NCBI GenBank assembly: GCA_016191395.1
Contig: JACPOS010000025.1
Span: 17,158-81,157 of the forward strand
Direction of reading: 5' to 3'
DNA from: Chloroflexota bacterium
GTDB taxonomy: Bacteria > Chloroflexota > Limnocylindria > Limnocylindrales > CSP1-4
Length of the DNA: 64,000 bases
The stretch's first letter is position 1. Each line of letters begins with the position of its first letter. Both the position numbers and the translations under genes were made by a program. This document shows positions 8,666-17,154 of the stretch, one piece after another. The notes beneath the pieces are model-generated. The model saw nothing but the letters and a program-made list of their open reading frames with translations. It did no database searches and was not told the DNA's origin.

Positions 8666-9967
8666 TCAGCCCTGCTCGTACGGCAGGCCGGCCGATGCGG
8701 GACCTCGGACGCGCCCGACCACGCCCGCCACGACCACGATCGTCACGACGTACGGCACGCTGGCCAGCAGCTGCGGGGCCACGCCGACGCCGAGGATGGA
8801 CAGCAGCGACTGGGTGGTGTCGGCAAAGCCGAAGACAAGCGATGCGAAGAACGCGCCGACCGGATGCCAGCCGCCGAAGATCATCGCCGCGAGCCCGATG
8901 AAGCCCTTGCCGGCCGTCATCTCCATCTGGAAGCTGCCCCCGGCCGCAAGCGACAGGTACGAGCCGGCGAGGCCGGAGATCAGCCCGGCGAGGATGAGTG
9001 CGCGGTATCGGATCGCGATGACGTTGATACCGACGGTGCCGGCCGCCGCCGGCTTCTCGCCCGATGCGCGGAGGCGGAGGCCCCAGCGCGTGCGGTAGAT
9101 CATGTACGTGAGCACGATCACCATGATGTAGCCGACGTACACGTACGGCTTGGCCGAGAACAGGATCGGGCCGAGCACGGGCAGGTCGGACAAGAACGGC
9201 AGCTTGAAGGGCTGCACGGACGGCGGGGCGTTGTACTGGGTGTTGTGCTGCAGGAGCCGCAGGAAGATGAAGTTGGTGATGCCCACGGCGCCGATGTTGA
9301 TGACCGTGCCGGCAATGATCTGATTCATCTTGTGGCGGATGCCAAGCCAGGCGAGCAACAGGCCCGTCAGGCCCGTCGCGGCCATCGCGGCGGCAATGCC
9401 GACGAGGGTTGCGAGCAGCACGTTGCCGGTCGCAATGTACACGAGGCTCGAGGTCATCGACGCGGTGAATGCGCCGATCAGCATCTTGCCCTCGAGCGCG
9501 ATGTTGAACATCCCGCTCCGCTCGGACAGGATGCCGGCCATGGCGGCCATGGCGATGGGCGTCGCCTGCTCGAAGCTGCCGGCGAGGACGTTGGTCAGGA
9601 TCGCCGGCTTGCCCGCGAGCAGGTCCGCCAGGAGCGCGACGATCCACGGGGCGATGAGCACGAGGAGCCAGCGCCGCCAGCGCAGGCCCGCGCCGCGCAG
9701 CAGCTGCAGCCCGGCAACCACCGCGGACGCGATCGCTGCGACGATCCAGAGGAGCCCGACCTTGGTCTCCAGGACGGCCGAATCACCACCCTGCTCGTGG
9801 ATCCACAACGAGAACTTCGCGGGGACGTCGAAGTTGGCGCTTGCGAAGTAGATCGCCAGAAGGCCGAGCATCGCGAACGCCACGCCACGGACTCGCGCGG
9901 CGCGGAGCGCGCGTCGGGCAGCAAGGCCCCCACCGGAGATCTGAGCGGTGGCGGCTGTCGCGGTCAT
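8666..9967 (-). CDS. Nucleoside ABC transporter permease (second subunit)
   Basis: An integral membrane protein of 433 residues, BPD_transp_2 family (YufQ/NupC-like). It has an N-terminal helix RGVAFAMLGLLAIYF, several later helices and the family segment LSERSGMFNIALEGKMLIGAF. ATG at 9967 overlaps the stop of the preceding permease (ATGA), which argues for this start and for equal production of the pair. It would form the channel with the other permease and receive substrate from the BMP lipoprotein. Confidence 0.9.
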   Translation of the reverse strand: MTATAATAQISGGGLAARRALRAARVRGVAFAMLGLLAIYFASANFDVPAKFSLWIHEQGGDSAVLETKVGLLWIVAAIASAVVAGLQLLRGAGLRWRRWLLVLIAPWIVALLADLLAGKPAILTNVLAGSFEQATPIAMAAMAGILSERSGMFNIALEGKMLIGAFTASMTSSLVYIATGNVLLATLVGIAAAMAATGLTGLLLAWLGIRHKMNQIIAGTVINIGAVGITNFIFLRLLQHNTQYNAPPSVQPFKLPFLSDLPVLGPILFSAKPYVYVGYIMVIVLTYMIYRTRWGLRLRASGEKPAAAGTVGINVIAIRYRALILAGLISGLAGSYLSLAAGGSFQMEMTAGKGFIGLAAMIFGGWHPVGAFFASLVFGFADTTQSLLSILGVGVAPQLLASVPYVVTIVVVAGVVGRVRGPASAGLPYEQG

Positions 9968-11175
9968 GCGGGCGTCGCCTTGGAGGCGGGCGTTGCCTCG
10001 ATCTCCGCCGCGGGTTTGCTCTTGATCCGCCACATGCCCCGGATGAGCCCCGGCGCAGCCACGAACATGATGACGAGGGCCATGATGAAGAACAGGAGGT
10101 CGAATGGGATCCCGGACTCGACGCCCATGAGCTTGCCGCCCTGCGTGAGCGCGCCGAAGAGGAGGGCCGCGAGCACCACGCCGCTCGGCCGCAGGCCGGC
10201 GAGCAGGGCCAGGGCGATCGCGTTGAAGCCGATGCCGTTCGACAGGTCGAGCGACAGCTGGCCGACGGTCCCGATCACCATGAGGCCGCCACCCATCCCC
10301 GCGAGTGCGCCGGACAGGGTCATCGCGACGATCATCGAGCCGCCGGCGCTCATGCCCGCGTAGCGCGCGGCCGAGAGGCTGAAGCCCGCGGCCCGCAGCT
10401 CGAAGCCCTTCGTCGTCTTGAACAGCAGCCACGAGACCGCAACCGCCATCAGGAGCGCCACGACAAAGCCGTAATCCAACCGGAGACCGGGCAGGTTGAT
10501 GATGTTGGGCACGTCCACGATCGGGGTGAGGTCCTTGGAGATCGGCGAGGTGCTGCCGGCCGCGCGGAGGTACGGCGAACGCAGCGCAAAGAACACGAGC
10601 AGCTTCGCGACGTAGGTCAGCATGATCGTGGTGATGACCTCGTGCGCACCGGTGCGCGCCTTGAGGAAGCCCGGCAGGAAGCCCCAGGCGCCGCCCACGA
10701 CCGTGGCCGCGCCGATCGACGCCACGAGGATGACCGGCGCCGGCACCTTGTCCGCAAGCACGATCGCGGTGATCGTGGCGCCGAGCGCGCCGAGCAGCAG
10801 CTGGCCGTCTGCACCGATGTTGAACATGCCGGCGCGGAAGGAGATCGCAACAGCGAGACCGGCGAAGATCAGCGGCATCGCCGCGACGAGCGTCTCCGTG
10901 ATGGGCCGGATGGCCTTCGCGATGTCCGCCCCGTCGCCGGTTTGGAGGGCGGTGAGAATGCGGGTGGGATCGCCGAACGCGCCGGACAGCATCGCGCCGT
11001 AGGCATCGACCACCCCGCCGATCGCGCCGCCGATGGCGCCGACCGGATCCGTGCCGATCTGCGAGAGGTGGTCGAAGTCCGTCAGGACGATGACGATCCC
11101 GCCGAACAGCAGACCGGTGACCACCGAGAGGACCGGGATCGCGGCCCGGCGGAACAGGGAGGTCACGCGACTCAT
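9964..11175 (-). CDS. Nucleoside ABC transporter permease (first subunit)
   Basis: 403 residues with about eight to ten membrane segments. The signature FRAGMFNIGADGQLLLGALG matches YufP/NupB-type permeases. A long extracytoplasmic segment follows the first helix (about 35-95). The ATG at 11175 overlaps the ATPase stop at 11172 by 4 bases. It pairs with the downstream permease as a heterodimer. Substrate assignment to nucleosides rests on the BMP-type binding protein and the salvage enzymes around it. Confidence 0.9.
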   Translation of the reverse strand: MSRVTSLFRRAAIPVLSVVTGLLFGGIVIVLTDFDHLSQIGTDPVGAIGGAIGGVVDAYGAMLSGAFGDPTRILTALQTGDGADIAKAIRPITETLVAAMPLIFAGLAVAISFRAGMFNIGADGQLLLGALGATITAIVLADKVPAPVILVASIGAATVVGGAWGFLPGFLKARTGAHEVITTIMLTYVAKLLVFFALRSPYLRAAGSTSPISKDLTPIVDVPNIINLPGLRLDYGFVVALLMAVAVSWLLFKTTKGFELRAAGFSLSAARYAGMSAGGSMIVAMTLSGALAGMGGGLMVIGTVGQLSLDLSNGIGFNAIALALLAGLRPSGVVLAALLFGALTQGGKLMGVESGIPFDLLFFIMALVIMFVAAPGLIRGMWRIKSKPAAEIEATPASKATPA

Positions 11176-12698
11176 GCCGCGAGCCCTCCGCCGAACGACG
11201 CGCCGCCCATCAGCAGGCCAAGATTCTCGTACGTCGCATCCTCGCCGGCGAGGATGCCGACGATCTTGCCGTCGAACATCACCGCGATGCGGTCGCCGAC
11301 CGCGAGCACCTCGTCGAGCTCCGTGCTGACGAGCAGGATGGCTGCGCCCCCGTCGCGCTGCTCGATGAGCCGCCGATGGATGTACTCGATGGAGCCGACG
11401 TCAAGACCGCGCGTCGGTTGCGCCGCGAGCACGAGCTGGACCGGTACGGAGAACTCGCGCGCCACGACCACCTTCTGCTGGTTCCCGCCCGACAGCGAGC
11501 CCGCGTACGTGTCGATGGACGGCGTGCGGATGTCGAAGTCCTTGACCCCCTGGGCGGCGCGCTCGCGCACGGCCTTGAGGTCGAAGATGCCGTTCCTGCT
11601 GTACGGTGCCTTGTGGTAGCTGTCGAGGATGTAGTTCTCGGCCACGGTCATGTAGTCGATCAGCCCATCGCGGCCGCGGTCCTCCGGGATGTGGGCGACG
11701 CCGAGATCCGATACGTGCCGCGGGCTCGACTTCTCGGTGTGGTGGCCACCGATCGTGATCTGGCCGGAATCGATGGGCCGGAGGCCGGTGATGGCCTCAA
11801 CGAGCTCCGTCTGCCCGTTACCCTGGACGCCCGCGATGACCACGATCTCGCCGGCGCGGACCTCCAGGTCCACGCCTTTGACCGCCATCTCCAGGCGGTC
11901 GTCCCGGACCTGCAGGTTCTCGACGTGTAGGACGACGTCACCGGGTTTCGCCGGCCCCTTCGGCACGATCAGCTCCACGTCGCGCCCGACCATGAGGTTG
12001 GCCAGCTGCTGGCGCGTTGCGCTCTTGGGGTCTGCCGTACCGGCCACGCGCCCGCGGCGGAGCACGACGATGTCGTCCGCGACCTCGAGGACCTCGTTGA
12101 GCTTGTGGGTGATGAAGATCACCGTGGTCCCGCCCGCCGCGAGCGATCGGATGATCGCGAAGAGCTCCTCAGTCTCGTACGGCGTCAGCACCGCGCTGGG
12201 CTCGTCCAGCACGAGGATGTCGCTGTGGCGGTACAGCGCCTTCAGGATCTCGACGCGCTGGCGGACGCCAACCGGCAGGTTCTCGATCTTCGCGTCCGGA
12301 TCGACCTCCAGCTTGTACTGCTCCGAGAGCTCGACGATGCGCTTGCGCGCCGCGGCTCGATCAAAGGTGCCGAGGAACCCCGTGACGGTCTCTGCGCCGA
12401 GGGCGACCGCCTCGACGACGTCGAACACGGGCACGAGCATGAAGTGCTGGTGGACCATCCCGACGCCCGCGCGGATCGCGGCCACCGGGTCGTCGAAGGT
12501 GCGCTCCTCGCCGTCGATGAAGATCTGGCCCGAATCCGGCTTGTAGAGGCCGGACAGGATGTTCATGAGCGTGGTCTTGCCCGCGCCGTTCTCGCCGAGC
12601 ATGCCGAGCACCTTGCCCCGGTCGGCAGAGATGGAGATCCTGTCGTTCGCGAGCACGCCGGGGAACTGCTTGGTGATATCGCGAAGCTCGAGCCGCAT
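11172..12698 (-). CDS. Nucleoside ABC transporter, duplicated ATP-binding protein
   Basis: 508 residues containing two ABC cassettes, as in RbsA/YufO/NupA. Cassette 1 has Walker A GENGAGKTTLMNIL (about 35-48), a degenerate signature region (LPVGVRQRVEIL) and Walker B LVLDEPSAVL. Cassette 2 has a Walker A-like GVQGNGQTELVEAI without the usual GKT, and signature SLSGGNQQKVVVARE. Degeneracy in one site is normal in this subfamily. It powers the two downstream permeases. It follows the binding-protein gene across a strong intercistronic hairpin. Confidence 0.92.
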   Translation of the reverse strand: MRLELRDITKQFPGVLANDRISISADRGKVLGMLGENGAGKTTLMNILSGLYKPDSGQIFIDGEERTFDDPVAAIRAGVGMVHQHFMLVPVFDVVEAVALGAETVTGFLGTFDRAAARKRIVELSEQYKLEVDPDAKIENLPVGVRQRVEILKALYRHSDILVLDEPSAVLTPYETEELFAIIRSLAAGGTTVIFITHKLNEVLEVADDIVVLRRGRVAGTADPKSATRQQLANLMVGRDVELIVPKGPAKPGDVVLHVENLQVRDDRLEMAVKGVDLEVRAGEIVVIAGVQGNGQTELVEAITGLRPIDSGQITIGGHHTEKSSPRHVSDLGVAHIPEDRGRDGLIDYMTVAENYILDSYHKAPYSRNGIFDLKAVRERAAQGVKDFDIRTPSIDTYAGSLSGGNQQKVVVAREFSVPVQLVLAAQPTRGLDVGSIEYIHRRLIEQRDGGAAILLVSTELDEVLAVGDRIAVMFDGKIVGILAGEDATYENLGLLMGGASFGGGLAA

Positions 12699-12738
12699 TG
12701 GGGTTATGCCTCGAGGGGGACGTTCGTTGGGGAATGTT

Positions 12739-12775
12739 GACTGCCCCCGGTCCGCGATGCGGGCCGGGGGCAGTC
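12739..12775 (-). other. Strong intercistronic hairpin between binding protein and ATPase genes
   Basis: Two 17-base arms, GACTGCCCCCGGTCCGC and its complement with one G-T wobble, enclose a 3-base loop. There is no U-tract on the minus strand. It lies about 30 bases after the BMP stop. Such hairpins often protect the message of an abundant binding protein or cause partial termination before the transporter genes. Confidence 0.65.
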
Positions 12776-12806
12776 CAATGCTGGGTCCTGGACTGTCTCG
12801 AGCGAG

Positions 12807-13997
12807 CTAGCAGCCGCGCCCGAGGAAGGTGCAGACCTTGACGGTCCCGAGGCCCAACGCCGACTTGAGGTCGGCAAGCTCGGCCTTGAGCTCCGCTGAG
12901 AGCTGCGTGTCGTAATCGTGGAACGGGGAGAGCAGCACGCCGTTGTTGGCGATGGTGCCAGAGTAATCCTTGCCGCCGAGATAGCCGGTATTGGCCTGGT
13001 TGAAGAAGTCGAGGACGGAGACGTCGATCGCCTTCTGGGCCGAGGTCAGGATGGCCTTGTTGGTCGGCGGGCCGATACTGAGGTACTGGTCGGTGTCCAC
13101 GCCGATGGCCCACTTGCCGGCCTCGGACATGGCCTTGATGGAGCCGTTGCCGGTGCCGCCCGCGACGGGATGGACGATGTCCACGCCCTGGTCGAGGAAC
13201 GTCTTGGCGAGCTCCTCACCCTTGGTCGGGTTGACCCAGGTGTCGTTGCCGCCGCTGCCGCCGACAAACGTGCCACTGGTGGAAGGATCCTTGAGAGAGC
13301 CGTCCCAGCCGAGCAGCTTGACGGTGGTGCCCTTCTGCTGGTTGTGGTACTGGATGCCGGCGTACAGGCCGTCCATGAAGCGGGTGACGCCCGGGAAGGC
13401 GAGGCCGCCGTACGTGCCGACTTTGCCGCTCTTGGTCCAGCCGGCGGCGAGGTAGCCCGCGAGCATCGCGGCCTGGTCGACCTGGTAGTCGAGGCCCGTG
13501 AAGTTCGCCGGCTGCGGGGTGTCATCCGCGTTACCACAGGTGAAGTCCGGTCCGCAGGCGTTCCAAGCCGTGTCGACCTGGGCAAACGCGATCTTCGGGT
13601 TGGCCTTCGCGGCATCGGCGGTGGCCTTCGACTGCAGGAAGCCGACCGTCACGATGGCCTGGCAGCCCTTGTCGATCAGGGTCTGGATGTTGTTGGTGTA
13701 GTCCGTGGCGCCCTGCGCCTCGCTGAAGAAGGTCGTGTAGCCCGCCGCCTTGGCGTCTTCGAGGCCCTTCTTGGCAAGGTCGTTGAAGCCCTTGTCGCCG
13801 AGGCCGCCGGTGTCAAACGCCACGCAGGCGACGATCTTCGCCTTCCCGGTTGGACCTGCCGTGCCCGGCGCAGTCGTGGGGCCCGAGGTCGCGGTGCCAC
13901 CGGTTCCCGGCGCGGTGGTCGGCGCGCCCGAGCTGCACGCCGCGAAAATCAGGGCCGCCGAGGCGCCAAGCCCAAGCAGCCTCCTGGAAATCGTCAA
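12807..13997 (-). CDS. BMP-family nucleoside-binding lipoprotein
   Basis: 396 residues from a TTG start at 13997, chosen because AGAGGAGGAG lies about 6 bases upstream. An in-frame TTG at 14030 is the alternative. A signal peptide with Arg-Arg and lipobox FAAC (Cys 21) anchors it outside the membrane, followed by a Thr/Gly/Pro linker to about 45. The mature domain opens with VACVAFDTGGLGDKGFND, the PnrA/BMP hallmark, and later GLDYQVDQAAMLAGYLA and VDTDQY match the family. It captures nucleosides for the ABC transporter encoded downstream. Confidence 0.9.
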   Translation of the reverse strand: MTISRRLLGLGASAALIFAACSSGAPTTAPGTGGTATSGPTTAPGTAGPTGKAKIVACVAFDTGGLGDKGFNDLAKKGLEDAKAAGYTTFFSEAQGATDYTNNIQTLIDKGCQAIVTVGFLQSKATADAAKANPKIAFAQVDTAWNACGPDFTCGNADDTPQPANFTGLDYQVDQAAMLAGYLAAGWTKSGKVGTYGGLAFPGVTRFMDGLYAGIQYHNQQKGTTVKLLGWDGSLKDPSTSGTFVGGSGGNDTWVNPTKGEELAKTFLDQGVDIVHPVAGGTGNGSIKAMSEAGKWAIGVDTDQYLSIGPPTNKAILTSAQKAIDVSVLDFFNQANTGYLGGKDYSGTIANNGVLLSPFHDYDTQLSAELKAELADLKSALGLGTVKVCTFLGRGC

Positions 13998-14068
13998 CTG
14001 TTGCTCCTCCTCTGTACGCCGGCCCTCCAAGGAATCGCCGGTCGTTCGAGGCAGGATACGCTAGCCCA

Positions 14069-14593
14069 ATGGCCCGCGTCGATGGTCTCCGCATGCTCGA
14101 ATCGGACTCGGAGGCGCGCCGTCGCGAGCGCCGGGACTGGACGGCCGAGCTGCTCGACCTGGAGGCGGGTCGCATCGGGGTTCCGGTGCTCGACCGGGAT
14201 GGAATCCGGGCCCTCCTCGGCATGAAGCCGCGCATCGCGATCGTGGGTGCGTCGCCCAACCCGACCCGGCCGTCGTACGGCGTCCTCGTGGACCTCCAGG
14301 GGCTCGGCTACGACGTCGTTCCGGTGAACCCGTCGGCAGAAGAGGTCGCCGGACTGCGCTGTTACGCGTCGCTTCGCGAGGCGGTCGACGCGACGGGGCC
14401 GGTCGACATCGTGGACGTGTTCCGGCTGCCACCTGCCTGCCCGGAGCACGCTCGCGAGGCCGTCGCGGTGGGCGCGCACTGCCTCTGGCTCCAGCTCGGC
14501 ATCGCCAGCCGCGAGGCAGGCCGGATCGCGCACGAGGGCGGCCTCAGCGTCGTGATGAACCGGTGCCTGGCGGTCGAGGCAGCCCGGCTGTGA
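14069..14593 (+). CDS. CoA-binding domain protein (YccU-like)
   Basis: 174 residues. After a charged N-terminus, KPRIAIVGASPNPTRPSYGVL (about 53-73) is the Rossmann CoA-binding loop, followed by VVPVNPSAEEVAGL, VDIVDVFRLP and WLQLGIASREA, all typical of stand-alone YccU proteins. The family's role is unclear. The ATG at 14069 begins a rightward run whose stop is coupled to the cytidine deaminase start (GTGA). It diverges from the BMP gene across only about 70 bases, so the two directions may share control. Confidence 0.88.
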   Translation: MARVDGLRMLESDSEARRRERRDWTAELLDLEAGRIGVPVLDRDGIRALLGMKPRIAIVGASPNPTRPSYGVLVDLQGLGYDVVPVNPSAEEVAGLRCYASLREAVDATGPVDIVDVFRLPPACPEHAREAVAVGAHCLWLQLGIASREAGRIAHEGGLSVVMNRCLAVEAARL

Positions 14594-15504
14594 TCGAGGC
14601 GGCCGCCAGACCGGCCCTCCTACGCGAGATCGAGGCGATCGCTGCGCGCCCCGGCGGCGACAGCACGATCTCCCGATCCGTCGCCGAGGAGCTGGTGGCG
14701 AGGCACGGGCTCGGGTCTACCGTCCAGCTGGCGCTGCTCGCCCTCCCGGTCGCCGGGGCCATGGCCCGCTGCGAGATCTCCGGCTTCCGGGTTGCCGCGG
14801 TTGGCATCGAGGCAGAGACGGGCGCCTTCTTGCTCGGCGGAAACCTGGAGTTCCCGGGCACCGACCTCGGCACGACCGTCCATGCGGAGGGATTCGTCGC
14901 GCTCCGCGCCCGCGCTCGCGGGAACACCCTCGCCACCCTCGCGGTCCGCGAGGCGCATCCGTGTGCCCACTGCCGCCAGACGCTGTCGGAGTCTGCGTCC
15001 GCTGACGGCCTGCGGCTCGTGGACCTCGCGGGCTCGGACCTGACCCTCGCGGACCTGTACCCGTGGCCGTTCCGACCGAGCGCCCTCGGGATCGCGGGCG
15101 ACGCCGGCGGGCGGACGAACTGGCCGAACCTCGAAGGCCTGGACGCCCGGCACCGTGGCGATGGCGACATTCCGCCCGACGTCGCAGCTGGCCTGCTCGA
15201 CGCTGGCCGGCGCGCCCATGCCCCCTACTCCGGCGCTCCGAGCGCCGTGGCGCTCCGAACGGCGGCCGGACGGCTGCTCGCCGCTGGCTGCGTGGAGAGC
15301 GTGTCGTTCAACCCGACCACCACCGCGCTCCAGGCAGCGCTCGTGGAGGCCGTGGCCACCCGCGCGGATCTCGCCGCGATCACCGACGCATGGCTTGCCT
15401 CCACGGCCGGCGGCCCGGTGGATCCGGAGCCTGCGTTTCGGGCGCTGCTCGCGGCCGTCGCGCCAGGCGCGAGCGCCCGCGTCGTCCATTGGCGCAGTCA
15501 CTAG
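14590..15504 (+). CDS. cdd: Cytidine deaminase, two-domain form
   Basis: 304 residues, the size of the E. coli-type homodimeric enzyme rather than the 130-residue tetrameric form. The N-terminal catalytic domain has TTVHAEGFVAL (zinc His and general-base Glu) and HPCAHCRQTLSE (two zinc Cys). The C-terminal half repeats the fold (AHAPYSGAPSAVAL, SFNPTTTALQAAL) without zinc residues. It deaminates cytidine and deoxycytidine to uridine forms. GTG at 14590 overlaps the previous stop. Its place beside a phosphorylase and a nucleoside importer fits salvage. Confidence 0.93.
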   Translation: MIEAAARPALLREIEAIAARPGGDSTISRSVAEELVARHGLGSTVQLALLALPVAGAMARCEISGFRVAAVGIEAETGAFLLGGNLEFPGTDLGTTVHAEGFVALRARARGNTLATLAVREAHPCAHCRQTLSESASADGLRLVDLAGSDLTLADLYPWPFRPSALGIAGDAGGRTNWPNLEGLDARHRGDGDIPPDVAAGLLDAGRRAHAPYSGAPSAVALRTAAGRLLAAGCVESVSFNPTTTALQAALVEAVATRADLAAITDAWLASTAGGPVDPEPAFRALLAAVAPGASARVVHWRSH

Positions 15505-15521
15505 GCAGCGGGAGCCAGCCG

Positions 15522-16274
15522 GTGGTGGATCGCTCGAACTGGTGGACGGCCCTGCCGCCGAGCGCCGCTGCGAACCTCGCCCAGGTCTGGATTCCGGTGG
15601 GGTTGCCGGGCTTCACCGGCGACCAGAAGGCGCGGCGGGTCGCGCTGCTCGACGGGCGCTTCGGCGCGGATGGCTGGCGGCAGGGCCACATCGTTCGCGG
15701 CCGCGTGCTGACGCCTGCCGAGGCGATCCTCGAGTACGAGGCCTCGTATCGGGCCTTCCTCCGTGCGAATCGACCGCTCGTGGCGTTTCTCGCGGATGTG
15801 TGCGGCAACGTCTACGACAACGCGGTCGAGAACGTGCGCGACGATGACTACCTGCAGCCGCACACCACGTCCAACCACTACCAGGACATCTCTGTGCGCC
15901 GGGTGATCGCGGAGCTCGTGGACGATCCGGCATGGCCGGAGGTCAGAGCGACCGAGCCGGGCGAGGCAGACCTGCTGGACCTCGGGACCGGGCGGCGGGA
16001 GCGCGTGCCGCGTGCGTCGGGGATGCGCGGCGACGGCCTGCTGCAGATCCGCGAGCCGGACTCGCCGGGCTACATGCTGAGTCCCGCCGTCGTGCCGGTC
16101 CACGATCCCGCCCTGATCACGGCGCTCCCGAGCCGGATCGAGTGGTACCACCTCGAGGGCTGCGGCCATCTCTCGGTCGAGGCGTTCTGGCAGATGAGCA
16201 AGGTCGTGGAAGTGCGCTATGACCGGTTCCTCGCCTCGGGCGCGCACCGGGCGGACCCGCTCGCGGGCTCGTGA
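15522..16274 (+). CDS. Protein of unknown function in the nucleoside salvage run
   Basis: 250 residues from GTG at 15522, with GGGAG about 8 bases upstream. I do not recognise the family. It is soluble-looking, with no signal or membrane segment. It is rich in aromatic residues near both ends (NWWTALPPSAAANLAQVW, then SRIEWYHLEGCGHLSVEAFW) and has a central DVCGNVYDNAVENVRDDDY followed by HTTSNHYQDISVRRVI, where clustered Asp, His and Asn could form a metal or active site. It lies 17 bases after cdd and 13 before a sugar kinase, so a role in nucleoside or pentose handling is likely but unproven. Confidence 0.7.
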   Translation: MVDRSNWWTALPPSAAANLAQVWIPVGLPGFTGDQKARRVALLDGRFGADGWRQGHIVRGRVLTPAEAILEYEASYRAFLRANRPLVAFLADVCGNVYDNAVENVRDDDYLQPHTTSNHYQDISVRRVIAELVDDPAWPEVRATEPGEADLLDLGTGRRERVPRASGMRGDGLLQIREPDSPGYMLSPAVVPVHDPALITALPSRIEWYHLEGCGHLSVEAFWQMSKVVEVRYDRFLASGAHRADPLAGS

Positions 16275-16287
16275 GCGGCGCAGGCAG

Positions 16288-17145
16288 GTGAGCCGTTCCG
16301 GCACGCTCCTCCTCGGCACGATCAGCCTGGATCACTACCTCTCGAGCGGCGAGGTCCTGCCCGGCGGCGGCGTGCTGAACATGGCGTGGCACTGGCGGCG
16401 ACTCGGGCGCGGGTTCGAGCTCCTGACGCGCGTGGGCGCCGTCGACGGCGGCCCGATCAAGGCGTTCCTGGATCGCCACGGCATCCGCACGGTCTCGCGG
16501 GTCGATCTCGCCGCACCCGGCGTCTCCAGCGCGATCGACATCGAGATCCTTCCCGACCGGCAGCCACACATGGACAACTTCGTCCCGGGCGTCTGGGAGG
16601 ACTACCGGCTCACGGCACGGGAGCGGGATTCGCTGCGGACCGCGAAGCGGCTGCACGTCGTGCTCGTCGAGGGCGCGATCGCGGAGCTGGCGCGGCTCGC
16701 CGCCAACGGAGCGCTCGCCGGGATCGCGGTCTCGGCGGACTTCCTCGGCTTCCGCCACTACACGGTTGAGCGGCTCGCGGAGACCATGCGCCACGTCGAC
16801 CTCGGGTTCATCGGCTGGCCCGGCGCCGAGGACGACCCCACGGTCGCGGGCATGCGTGCGGTCGCGTTCGATCTCGGTCGCGTCCTCGTCGTGACGATGG
16901 GCGCGCGTTCGGTCCTGGTCTTCGACGGCCGGCCGTCGACCCCCGCGGGCGACCGCGAACGCCGGTACCCGGTTCAGTCGGTCGAGGTCGCCGGGACGAC
17001 GCTGGGTTGCGGCGACGCGTTCATCGCCTGGTTCCTCGACGAGCTGTGGCGCGGGAACGACCTCGCCGCCGCCGTTGCGCGCGGCATGATTGGCGGCGCA
17101 CAGGCCACGGCGTGGCCGCGTCCGCTCCCCGACGACGCGTACTGA
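16288..17145 (+). CDS. PfkB-family carbohydrate or nucleoside kinase
   Basis: 285 residues from GTG at 16288. The C-terminal signature TTLGCGDAFIAWFLDELW (about 238-255) carries the catalytic Asp in a GCGD variant of the usual GAGD anion hole. PGGGVLNMAWHWRRLG near the N-terminus matches the substrate-binding GG region. Slightly short for ribokinase (about 305) but complete. Probable substrates are ribose, a ribose product or a nucleoside, judged from its place between cdd and the phosphorylase. The start is supported by the 13-base gap from the preceding stop. Confidence 0.85.
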   Translation: MSRSGTLLLGTISLDHYLSSGEVLPGGGVLNMAWHWRRLGRGFELLTRVGAVDGGPIKAFLDRHGIRTVSRVDLAAPGVSSAIDIEILPDRQPHMDNFVPGVWEDYRLTARERDSLRTAKRLHVVLVEGAIAELARLAANGALAGIAVSADFLGFRHYTVERLAETMRHVDLGFIGWPGAEDDPTVAGMRAVAFDLGRVLVVTMGARSVLVFDGRPSTPAGDRERRYPVQSVEVAGTTLGCGDAFIAWFLDELWRGNDLAAAVARGMIGGAQATAWPRPLPDDAY

Positions 17146-17154
17146 GGAGACCCG

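Noticed and set aside
14031..14068. A defined promoter in the 70-base gap between the BMP and CoA-binding genes
   Set aside because: Neither strand shows a convincing -35/-10 pair, so only shared divergent control is inferred, not specific boxes.
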